A program made the position numbers and the translations under genes. Positions 16,510 to 23,628 of a DNA stretch of 46,996 bases are shown piece after piece. Under the pieces are notes generated by a model. It was given only the letters and a program-made list of their open reading frames with translations. It ran no database searches and was not told where the DNA came from. The stretch comes from AC-69 sp035701505. GTDB lineage: Bacteria; Actinomycetota; UBA4738; HRBIN12. The stretch is from assembly GCA_035701505.1 (NCBI GenBank), contig DASSSA010000132.1:1-46996 (forward strand), written 5' to 3'. Position 1 is the stretch's first letter. Every line of letters begins with the position of its first letter.

Positions 16510-17748
16510 TCAGGACGGGTTGCGGAACGCGACGACGGCGTTCTGGCCGCCGAAACCGAACGAGTTGGAGATCGCAAAGCGAACTTCGGCGTCTCGCGCT
16601 TCGTTCGGCACGTAGTCCAGGTCGCAGTCCGGATCGGGCGTGCGGTAGTGGATGGTCGGAGGGATGACCCCTCTCTGGATGGCCAGCGCGCACACAGCGC
16701 CCTCCACTGCCCCAGCCGCCCCCAGCATGTGTCCGGTCATCGACTTCGTGGAGGACACCGCAACCTCGTGAGCAACCTCGTCGCCGAGCGCAGCCTTGAG
16801 GGCCGCGGTCTCTGAGGCATCGTTCAGGGGAGTCGATGTGCCGTGCGCGTTGACGTAGTCCACCGCCGAGGGCTCCTCGCCCGCGTCCTCCAGTGCCAGA
16901 TGAATGGCCAATGCCGCCCCGGAGCCCTTGGGGTCGGGCGCCGTGATGTGGAAGGCGTCGTCGGAGGCCCCGTAGCCAACGACCTCCGCGTACACCCTCG
17001 CTCCACGGGCCCGTGCGCCGTCCTCGGGTTCCATGATCAGCGCGCATGCGCCCTCGGAGAGCACGAACCCGTCACGATCGGCGTCGAACGGGCGGCTCGC
17101 GGTCTCGGGGTCCGGGTTCTTCGTGAGGGCCGTCATCTGGGCGAACGCTGCCACGGTCAGCGGCAGGGTGGCCGCCTCGGAGCCTCCCACGATGGCGAGG
17201 TCGAGCATCCCATCCCGGATCATGCGGTAGCCCTCACCGATCGCGTGAGCCCCGGACGCGCATGCGGACACGGTGCAGAAGTTCGGGCCCATCAGGCCGA
17301 ATGCCATGGCGATGTGGCCGGCGGCGGCATTGGCCATGAGCGCGGGGACCATGAACGGGCTCACCCGGCCCGGGCCCTTCTCCAGCAACACCTTGTGCTG
17401 GTTCAACAGCCACTCGATCCCGCCGATGCCGGTGGCGAACACGACGCCGCCCCGGTCCGCCTTGATCTCCGGGTTCCCTGCGTCCTCCCAGGCCAGCTTT
17501 GCCGACGCGATCGAGAAGTGGACGAACCGGTCGGTCCGCCTGGCCTCTTTCACGTCGAGCCAGTTGGATACGTCGAACCCGTCGACCTCTCCCGCCAGCT
17601 TCACCGGTAGATCGGAGGGGTCGAACCTCGTGATCCTTCGGATCCCGCTCCGGCCCGACGTCGCACCGGCCCAGAAGTCATCGACGCCGATGCCGATCGG
17701 CGTGACCGGCCCGATGCCGGTGATCACGACCTTGCGTTCAGCTGACAC
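16510..17748 (-). CDS. fabF: 3-oxoacyl-ACP synthase II (FabF)
   Basis: This is a 412-residue condensing enzyme. The active-site Cys163 is in VSACASGAHAIGEG, followed by the catalytic histidines in NAHGTSTPLND and KSMTGHMLGAAGAVE. It elongates acyl chains with malonyl-ACP. The GTG at 17748 is chosen because VSAERKVVITGIG is the true family N-terminus; that GTG lies inside the acpP 3' end and overlaps it by 11 bases. FabF ends the operon fabD-(biotinyl-like)-fabH-fabG-acpP-fabF and is convergent with the serine-hydrolase gene. Confidence 0.95.
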   Translation of the reverse strand: MSAERKVVITGIGPVTPIGIGVDDFWAGATSGRSGIRRITRFDPSDLPVKLAGEVDGFDVSNWLDVKEARRTDRFVHFSIASAKLAWEDAGNPEIKADRGGVVFATGIGGIEWLLNQHKVLLEKGPGRVSPFMVPALMANAAAGHIAMAFGLMGPNFCTVSACASGAHAIGEGYRMIRDGMLDLAIVGGSEAATLPLTVAAFAQMTALTKNPDPETASRPFDADRDGFVLSEGACALIMEPEDGARARGARVYAEVVGYGASDDAFHITAPDPKGSGAALAIHLALEDAGEEPSAVDYVNAHGTSTPLNDASETAALKAALGDEVAHEVAVSSTKSMTGHMLGAAGAVEGAVCALAIQRGVIPPTIHYRTPDPDCDLDYVPNEARDAEVRFAISNSFGFGGQNAVVAFRNPS

Positions 17749-17986
17749 CGAGCTTGGAGGCCACGAGCTGAACGGCCTGCCCAACGGTCTTCACGCCGTC
17801 CATCTCCTCCTCGGGGATCTCGATGTTCCACTCCTCCTCGAGGGCCAGGACGGCCTCCACGAGGTCGAGCGAGTCCGCGTTCAGGTCCTCGGCGAAACGG
17901 GCGTCGGGGGTCACCTGGCCCTCGTCCACGGCCAGCTGCTCCGACAGGACCTTGCGGACCCGGGCCTCGATCTCTCCCTTGTCCAT
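17738..17986 (-). CDS. acpP: Acyl carrier protein
   Basis: This is an 82-residue acidic protein. DLNADSLDLVE carries Ser39, the 4'-phosphopantetheine attachment site, in the usual helix II context. It carries the growing acyl chain between the Fab enzymes. The ATG at 17986 has AAGGAGG AAGG directly upstream, an unusually strong ribosome-binding site that fits a protein needed in large amount; further upstream in-frame codons are not used. The 3' end overlaps the fabF start. Confidence 0.95.
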   Translation of the reverse strand: MDKGEIEARVRKVLSEQLAVDEGQVTPDARFAEDLNADSLDLVEAVLALEEEWNIEIPEEEMDGVKTVGQAVQLVASKLGVS

Positions 17987-18045
17987 CCTTCCTCCTTGAC
18001 TCTCTTCGACGCTCGGCAAACTCTAGAGGGACGGGGCCCTGGCGA

Positions 18046-18777
18046 CTATGCCGTGAGCCCGCCGTCGACGGCGATGACCGCGCCGTTCACGTAGGACGCA
18101 TCGTCCGACATCAGGAACCGGACCACCGCGGCCACCTCCTCGAGGTGGGCCGCGCGTCCGAGGGGGGTCTGGTCGACGTAGTACGCCCGGGCCTGCTCGG
18201 TCAGGTGCGAGGTCATCTCGGTATCGAGCAGGCCGGGGCAGACGGCGTTCACGGTGACGCCCTTGCCTCCCACCTCTCGGGCCAGCGACTTGGTGATGCC
18301 GACGAGTGCCGACTTCGACGCGGCGTACGCGGTCTGCCCAGCGTTGCCGTGGAGCGCCACGGCGGACGACATGTTCACGATGCGCCCCCATCGGGCCCGC
18401 AGCATGCTTCGAAGTGCGGCCTGGGTGCACAGGAACGCGCCGCGAACGTTCGTGTCGACGGTCCGATCGAACTCCTGCATGGAGTACTTCAGCATCAGTC
18501 CGTCGCGCGAGTAGCCGGCGTTGTTGACCAGGCCCGTGACGGGACCGAGCGTCGCGCCGACCTCGCGGAACGCCTCCGCCACCGAGCCCTCGTCGAGGAT
18601 GTCGAGCTTCACGATCCCGCCCACGCCACCGGCGACCTCGATCGCGTGCAGTGTCTCCTTCGCGTCGGTGTCGCTGGTCCGGTAGCCCACGGCCACCGTC
18701 CACCCCGATCCGGCCAGCGCCTCGGCGCACGCTCGGCCGATGCCTCGGGATCCCCCGGTGACGACGGCGACCCTCAC
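18046..18777 (-). CDS. fabG: 3-oxoacyl-ACP reductase (FabG-like short-chain dehydrogenase)
   Basis: This is a 243-residue short-chain dehydrogenase. The NADPH loop TGGSRGIG is at about 7-14, NNAGYSRDGL follows in the middle, and the catalytic Ser/Tyr/Lys set is present in NMSSAVALHGN and YAASKSALVG. Near the C-terminus are CPGLLDTEMT and VNGAVIAVDGG. It reduces 3-oxoacyl-ACP. The GTG at 18777 overlaps the fabH stop as GTGA (18777-18774), which also fixes the start. About 59 bases separate it from acpP. Confidence 0.94.
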   Translation of the reverse strand: MRVAVVTGGSRGIGRACAEALAGSGWTVAVGYRTSDTDAKETLHAIEVAGGVGGIVKLDILDEGSVAEAFREVGATLGPVTGLVNNAGYSRDGLMLKYSMQEFDRTVDTNVRGAFLCTQAALRSMLRARWGRIVNMSSAVALHGNAGQTAYAASKSALVGITKSLAREVGGKGVTVNAVCPGLLDTEMTSHLTEQARAYYVDQTPLGRAAHLEEVAAVVRFLMSDDASYVNGAVIAVDGGLTA

Positions 18778-19781
18778 GATGCCTGCTCGGGCGCCGTCCA
18801 CCGAAGGAGGTTCGCCCCCCAAGCGAGGCCGGCGCCGAACGAGGTCAACAGGACCAGCGCATCCGGCGCGATCCGGCCGGCGCGCCACGCCCGGTCCAGG
18901 GCGATGGGGATGGACGCCGCCGATGTGTTGCCGATCTCCGCCACGTCGACGACGGCACGTTCCATGCCGATCCCCAGACGCTCCGCCACCGCGACCATGA
19001 TCCGGGAGTTGGCCTGGTGGGGGATGAGCAGGTCCACGTCACCGGGCTCGAAGCCGGACTTGTCGAGCAGCTCGCGGCAGGCGCCGGCCATCTCCGTGAC
19101 GGCCCGCTTGAACACCTCTCGGCCCGAGGGCATCCGGATCGTGTGCTCCCGGCCAACCACGCTCTCCGCCGTGGCCGGCCGAGCGGAACCGCCCGCCGGG
19201 ATGATCAGGATCTCCGCGGCCTTCCCATCGGTTCCCAGGACGGAGCCGATGAGTCCGGGCGAGTCCGAGGGCCGAAGGACGACCGCACCGGCGCCGTCGC
19301 CGAACAACACGCACGTGCTTCGATCGGTGAAGTCCAGGACCCGCGAGAGCACCTCCGCGCCGATCACGGCGACGGTCTCGGCCGCCCCGGACTCGATGAA
19401 CGCCGCTCCGGTGGAGAGCCCGAAGGAGAACCCCGCGCACGCCGCGTTGACGTCGAAGGCGGGGCATCCGATGCCCAGCTTGCGCTGCGTCCACACCGCG
19501 GAGGCGGGGATCGGCGTATCGGGCGTGAGGGTGGCGCAGATGATCAGGTCGAGCTGGTCTGGGGCAATGCCGGCGGCATCGAGGGCCGACCGGATCGCTG
19601 CCGTCCCCAGATCGGATGTCGTCTGGCCATCGGCGGCGAACCGCCGTTCGCCGATGCCGGTACGTTGACGGATCCATTCGTCGCTCGTATCGAGGATCGA
19701 CTCGAAGTACGCGTTCGGGACGACGCGATCGGGAAGCGCCGACCCGACACCGGCGATCGTGGCGTGGCGACGCCCGCTCAC
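18774..19781 (-). CDS. fabH: 3-oxoacyl-ACP synthase III (FabH)
   Basis: This is a 335-residue initiating condensing enzyme. Cys115 lies in VNAACAGFSFGLSTG, His is in LLIPHQANSRIM and Asn is in EIGNTSAASIP, the FabH triad. It starts fatty-acid synthesis by condensing acyl-CoA with malonyl-ACP. The GTG at 19781 overlaps the stop of the upstream biotinyl-like gene as GTGA (19781-19778); the open frame continues upstream but is not FabH-like. Its 3' end overlaps the fabG start in the same way. Confidence 0.94.
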   Translation of the reverse strand: MSGRRHATIAGVGSALPDRVVPNAYFESILDTSDEWIRQRTGIGERRFAADGQTTSDLGTAAIRSALDAAGIAPDQLDLIICATLTPDTPIPASAVWTQRKLGIGCPAFDVNAACAGFSFGLSTGAAFIESGAAETVAVIGAEVLSRVLDFTDRSTCVLFGDGAGAVVLRPSDSPGLIGSVLGTDGKAAEILIIPAGGSARPATAESVVGREHTIRMPSGREVFKRAVTEMAGACRELLDKSGFEPGDVDLLIPHQANSRIMVAVAERLGIGMERAVVDVAEIGNTSAASIPIALDRAWRAGRIAPDALVLLTSFGAGLAWGANLLRWTAPEQAS

Positions 19782-20080
19782 GCGGAGGATTCCCCTCCGC
19801 GTTCGATCCAGGCGACCGGCTGGCCCGTCTTCACGGGCTGCCCCTCGTGTCCGAGCAGCCCTCCCATCCGTCCGTGCATGGGAGCGAGGATATCGTCGGT
19901 CGACCCCCCATGCTCGACGCGGGCGACCGGCTGGCCCGCCTCCACCCACTCGCGTCCGCCACGGAACCGGACCGGGGGCAGGACGCGTAGCCTCCCGTTG
20001 GTCGGTGACACGATGAGCGTGATCGGAAGACCGACCGATTCGCCGGAGCCCTCGTCCGGTTCCCGCCGCGATGGGCTCAC
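19778..20080 (-). CDS. Biotinyl/lipoyl-domain-like protein lacking the modified lysine, inside the fab operon
   Basis: This is a 100-residue protein. After an ~18-residue acidic N-terminus, the rest reads as one complete biotinyl/lipoyl hammerhead. The first half runs from LIVSPTNGRLRVLP to WVEAGQPVARVE, and the second from ILAPMHGRMGGLLG to GQPVKTGQPVAWIE. The hairpin between the halves should be EAMKM; here it reads EHGGS (about 56-60), so the lysine that would carry biotin or lipoate is absent. The only lysine is at residue 84, outside that turn. It is coupled at both ends by GTGA overlaps with fabD and fabH, so it is expressed with them. A non-catalytic scaffold or regulator of fatty-acid synthesis is an inference. 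Confidence 0.7.
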   Translation of the reverse strand: MSPSRREPDEGSGESVGLPITLIVSPTNGRLRVLPPVRFRGGREWVEAGQPVARVEHGGSTDDILAPMHGRMGGLLGHEGQPVKTGQPVAWIERGGESSA

Positions 20081-21009
20081 GACACGACGTCCTGTGAGAT
20101 GGAGCGGGCGAAATCCTCCGCCTCACCCGGGGAGCCGACCGCTGTCACTCGCACGCCCGGCAACTCTCGCTTCACCATCTTGGAGAGCACCTGGCCGGGG
20201 CCGGCTTCGACGAACACGTCGAAGCCGGCCCCTTCGAGCACATGCATCGAGCGCTCCCAGCGCACCGGGGAGACCACGTGGCGGGACAACCCATCTCGGA
20301 GCGCGGCGGGATCGCCGACGAATCGTCCAGAGACGTTGGCCACGATGGGGAACCGGGGCTCCCGGAACTCCAGCCCCGCCAACGCGGCACGGATCGGTTC
20401 CACCGCCGGTTGCATGAGCGGGGAGTGGAACGCTCCCGCGACCTTCAACCGGATCGCTTTGACGCCCAGGCTCCTCGCGGCCTTCTCGGCCCGCTCGATG
20501 GCGGCCACAGATCCGGACAGTACGACTTGGTTCGCGGCGTTCTCATTGGCGACGGCGAGGATGTCGCCGCGGCCGGCGGCCTCACAGATGTCGGTGGCCT
20601 CGGTCGGCCCCACGCCGATCAGCGCGGCCATCGTTCCGGGCTGCTGATCCGCCGCCATCTGCATGGCCCGTCCCCGCGTGACCACCGCCTCAAATGCCGA
20701 CGCGAAGTCGAGGACGTCGGCGGCGACCAACGCGGCGAATTCTCCGAGCGAGTGGCCGGCGGCGGCCCCGAACGTGGCGCCGTCGGCCTCGAGGACCTTG
20801 CTCGCCGCGACATCGCAGGCGAGGAGGGCCGGCTGCACGAACTCCGTCGTGGACAGAGCCTGATGGTCGCGGCAGCCGGCGACCACGTCGCGCCCGAGGG
20901 CTTCCGATGCATCCTGAAGCACCGAGTCGCCGGCTGGATGTTCGGTCCACGCGTCGGCCATGCCGGGAAACTGAGATCCCTGTCCGGGAAACAGGATGGC
21001 TATCGCCAT
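20077..21009 (-). CDS. fabD: Malonyl-CoA:ACP transacylase
   Basis: This is a 310-residue acyltransferase. It starts with ILFPGQGSQFPGM, and the nucleophile is Ser87 in GHSLGE. The arginine region follows, and the catalytic His is in VAGAFHSPLM. It moves malonyl from CoA to ACP, feeding FabH and FabF. It is the first gene of the reverse-strand fab operon and is divergent from mreB; a TAGGGT hexamer (21053-21058, minus) could be its promoter. The ATG at 21009 has GGGGGAAG about 10 bases upstream. The 3' end overlaps the biotinyl-like gene by GTGA. Confidence 0.95.
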   Translation of the reverse strand: MAIAILFPGQGSQFPGMADAWTEHPAGDSVLQDASEALGRDVVAGCRDHQALSTTEFVQPALLACDVAASKVLEADGATFGAAAGHSLGEFAALVAADVLDFASAFEAVVTRGRAMQMAADQQPGTMAALIGVGPTEATDICEAAGRGDILAVANENAANQVVLSGSVAAIERAEKAARSLGVKAIRLKVAGAFHSPLMQPAVEPIRAALAGLEFREPRFPIVANVSGRFVGDPAALRDGLSRHVVSPVRWERSMHVLEGAGFDVFVEAGPGQVLSKMVKRELPGVRVTAVGSPGEAEDFARSISQDVVS

Positions 21010-21112
21010 CGCGCCACTTCCCCCGCGCGAGCGATGATCATCGGCACCTGTGACCCTACTCCCACGTCGGGGGTTACGGCACCCCGGCGTCGCGCTCCCG
21101 GCCGTGCCTGAG

Positions 21113-21141
21113 TTGCCACCTCAGGGTTCCTCCTGTAGAAC
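21113..21141 (+). promoter_or_regulatory. mreB promoter (TTGCCA-17-TAGAAC)
   Basis: TTGCCA at 21113-21118 and TAGAAC at 21136-21141 are spaced by exactly 17 bases, the best complete -35/-10 pair in the window. The predicted start of transcription is near 21148, about 8 bases before the mreB ATG, with no Shine-Dalgarno, so the message would be nearly leaderless. Confidence 0.5.
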
Positions 21142-21155
21142 AGGGCGCGAATCCC

Positions 21156-22244
21156 ATGGCCGAGAGGGTTCAGCGAAGAATTCCCACGTCGGAGCGCCGG
21201 CGAGGCCTTGGCGCCGAAGGCGTATTTGGGTTCCTAGGGCAAGACATGGCTGTCGACCTGGGGACGGCGAACACGCTCGTCTACGTTCGGCGGAACGGGA
21301 TCGTACTGAACGAGCCCTCCGTGGTCGCCGTGAACACGCTCACGGGGGCTATCGTCGCGGTCGGCAACGAGGCCAAACGGATGATCGGCCGAACGCCGAG
21401 CCACATCCAGGCGGTGCGCCCACTGAAGGACGGCGTCATCGCCGATTTCGACGTGACGGAGAAGATGCTTCGGTACTTCATCCAGCGGGTCCACAAGCGC
21501 CGCCTCCTGGCCAAGCCGCGGGTCGTTGTGTGCGTTCCCTCCGGATGCACCGGTGTCGAGCAGCGCGCGGTGGAGGAGGCGACGATCGCGGCGGGCGCCC
21601 GACGCGCGTACATCATCGAGGAGCCGATGGCCGCGGCCATCGGCGCGGGCCTGCCAATCCATGAGCCGAGCGGCAACATGATCGTGGACATCGGTGGGGG
21701 GACCACCGAAGTGGCGGTCATCTCGCTCGGCGGCATCGTCACCAGTACCAGCCTTCGGATCGGCGGAGATGAGCTGGACGAGGCGATCATTAGCTACGCG
21801 AAGAAGGAGTACTCGCTGCTGCTGGGGGAACGGACATCCGAAGCGATCAAGCTCGCCGTGGCGTCGGTGTATCCCATGCAGGAGGAGCTGATCGCCGAGA
21901 TCCCCGGCCGCGATCTGGTGAGCGGCCTTCCCAAGACCATCCAGATCTCCGACAGCGAGATCCGCCAGGCCGTCGACGAGCCGGTCACCGCGATCATCGA
22001 TGCCATCAAGGCCACCCTGGACCGGACGCCACCCGAGCTCGCGGGCGACATCATGCACAAGGGTATCGTGCTCACCGGTGGCGGCGCCCTGCTGAGGGGA
22101 CTGGACAAGCGACTCCGACACGAGACGGGGATGCCCGTCCGCATCGACGAGAACCCACTGTCTTCCGTGGCCATCGGATCCGGCCGGTGCCTGGAGGAGT
22201 TCGAGGTGCTCCAGCGGGTCCTGGTGAGCCCGTCCCGCGGGTAG
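21156..22244 (+). CDS. mreB: Rod-shape-determining protein MreB
   Basis: This is a 362-residue actin-like ATPase. DLGTANTLVYVRRNGIVLNEPS is the phosphate-1 region, and the phosphate-2 segment IVDIGGGTTEVAVISLGG and adenosine segment GIVLTGGGALLRGLDKRL follow. It forms membrane-attached filaments that steer wall synthesis along the cell side wall. An N-terminal Arg-rich stretch (about 1-28) precedes the usual start and may be a membrane anchor. It leads the operon mreB-mreC-mreD-mrdA-rodA and shares its upstream region with the divergent fab operon. Confidence 0.96.
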   Translation: MAERVQRRIPTSERRRGLGAEGVFGFLGQDMAVDLGTANTLVYVRRNGIVLNEPSVVAVNTLTGAIVAVGNEAKRMIGRTPSHIQAVRPLKDGVIADFDVTEKMLRYFIQRVHKRRLLAKPRVVVCVPSGCTGVEQRAVEEATIAAGARRAYIIEEPMAAAIGAGLPIHEPSGNMIVDIGGGTTEVAVISLGGIVTSTSLRIGGDELDEAIISYAKKEYSLLLGERTSEAIKLAVASVYPMQEELIAEIPGRDLVSGLPKTIQISDSEIRQAVDEPVTAIIDAIKATLDRTPPELAGDIMHKGIVLTGGGALLRGLDKRLRHETGMPVRIDENPLSSVAIGSGRCLEEFEVLQRVLVSPSRG

Positions 22245-22248
22245 CGGG

Positions 22249-23106
22249 ATGGCCATCCCCACCAGAGCGCGAAGCGCGAGGCTCATCGTCGTGGCGCTCG
22301 TCTCCGTGTCGCTGCTCACCATCACGGTCGACTACCGAGAGGGCGACAACGGTCCGCTCGCCAGCCTGGGACGGACCGCGCTCACGGTCATGAGCCCGCT
22401 GCAGGAGGTCGTGTCCAAGGTCACGCATCCGATCGGCAACTTCTTCTCGACCCTGGTCCGCCTGCCCGCCATCCGGACGGAGAACGAGGATCTGAAGGAT
22501 CGCCTTGCCCAGGCGGAGTCGCAGCTGGCCACGGCGTCCCAAGTCGAGCAGCGCCTTCACGAGGTGGAAGGGCTGCTCGGGGTGACCCAGAGCCTCGGCC
22601 CGAACGTGCGGACCATAGCGGCACAGGTGATCGCCAAAGGGGTCTCGAACTTCGAGTGGACGATCACGATCAACGAGGGTTCGAACCACGGGATCAAGCT
22701 CGACCAGCCGGTCGTCGCAAGCGGGAAGCGCCTGGTGGGCCATGTCGTCCGCGTCGCGCCTGACTCCTCGATCGTGCAGCTCATTGTGGATCCTGATTCC
22801 GCGGTCGCGGGGCGGTTGGAGTTCTCCAGGACCACGGGCCTGCTGACCGGTCAGAGCGACCAGGACATGAAGATGGGGCTAGTGGACACCACGACCGAGG
22901 TCCAGGCGGGGGAGCAGGTCTTCACGGCCGGGTACCGGATCCCGGGCGGGGCCCAGAGCATGTATCCGCCCGGCATCCTGATCGGAACCGTCTCGCACGT
23001 GGTTCCCGACGTCGCCGCACTCGAGAAGTTCATCACGGTCGCGCCGGCCGTCGACTTCTCGAGCCTCGACATCGTCTTGGTGGTCCTTTCGGGTGGGTCG
23101 AGGTAG
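22249..23106 (+). CDS. mreC: Rod-shape-determining protein MreC
   Basis: This is a 285-residue protein. One transmembrane helix (about 14-30) is followed by a periplasmic or extracellular coiled-coil (ENEDLKDRLAQAESQLATASQVEQRL, about 80-105) and the two beta-barrel domain of MreC, with NEGSNHGIKLDQPVV, VDPDSAVAGRL and GYRIPGGAQSMYPPGILIG. It links MreB filaments to the wall synthases PBP2 and RodA. It starts 4 bases after the mreB stop. Confidence 0.93.
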   Translation: MAIPTRARSARLIVVALVSVSLLTITVDYREGDNGPLASLGRTALTVMSPLQEVVSKVTHPIGNFFSTLVRLPAIRTENEDLKDRLAQAESQLATASQVEQRLHEVEGLLGVTQSLGPNVRTIAAQVIAKGVSNFEWTITINEGSNHGIKLDQPVVASGKRLVGHVVRVAPDSSIVQLIVDPDSAVAGRLEFSRTTGLLTGQSDQDMKMGLVDTTTEVQAGEQVFTAGYRIPGGAQSMYPPGILIGTVSHVVPDVAALEKFITVAPAVDFSSLDIVLVVLSGGSR

Positions 23107-23114
23107 CCTGGCTC

Positions 23115-23621
23115 GTGCGCCGGTTCCTCACGCTTGCCACGGTGATCGTGACAGCGTTGCTGCTCCAGACGACGGTGTTGGCCGACATCCGCCTGCTGGG
23201 TGCCCGCCCGGAGCTCATGTACCTCCTGACGATCGTATTCGCGATGCTCGAGGGACCGTCGTCGGGCGCGGTCACCGGCTTCGCCGGGGGAATGGCCCAG
23301 GACTTTCTGCTGAACCAACCCAAGGGCATCACCGCGCTCACGCTCACCCTGCTCGGCTACGCGGTGGGGCTCCTCCGCCAATACGTCGTCAGCCCCTCAC
23401 CGGTGCTTCCGGTCGTCGTCGTGGCAAGTGGGACGTTCTGCGGGGTCCTGTTCTACGGGCTCGTATCCTTCCTGCTCGGACAGTTCGACAGCACCGCCGT
23501 GTACCTGTTCAGGGTGGCCGGGCTGTCGGCTGCGTACAACGCCATCCTGACCCCGCTCGTCTACCCCGTCCTTCGACGGGCGGCCGAGGCCTCGCGGTCA
23601 CGGCGGGTGGTGCGATGGTGA
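23115..23621 (+). CDS. mreD: Rod-shape-determining protein MreD
   Basis: This is a 168-residue integral membrane protein with about five or six hydrophobic helices. The central segments GARPELMYLLTIVFAMLEG and SSGAVTGFAGGMAQDFLL match the MreD profile. It works with MreC and the RodA/PBP2 pair. It starts at GTG 8 bases after mreC and ends 7 bases before mrdA; gene order supports the call more than any single motif. Confidence 0.9.
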   Translation: MRRFLTLATVIVTALLLQTTVLADIRLLGARPELMYLLTIVFAMLEGPSSGAVTGFAGGMAQDFLLNQPKGITALTLTLLGYAVGLLRQYVVSPSPVLPVVVVASGTFCGVLFYGLVSFLLGQFDSTAVYLFRVAGLSAAYNAILTPLVYPVLRRAAEASRSRRVVRW

Positions 23622-23628
23622 CGGAGCG

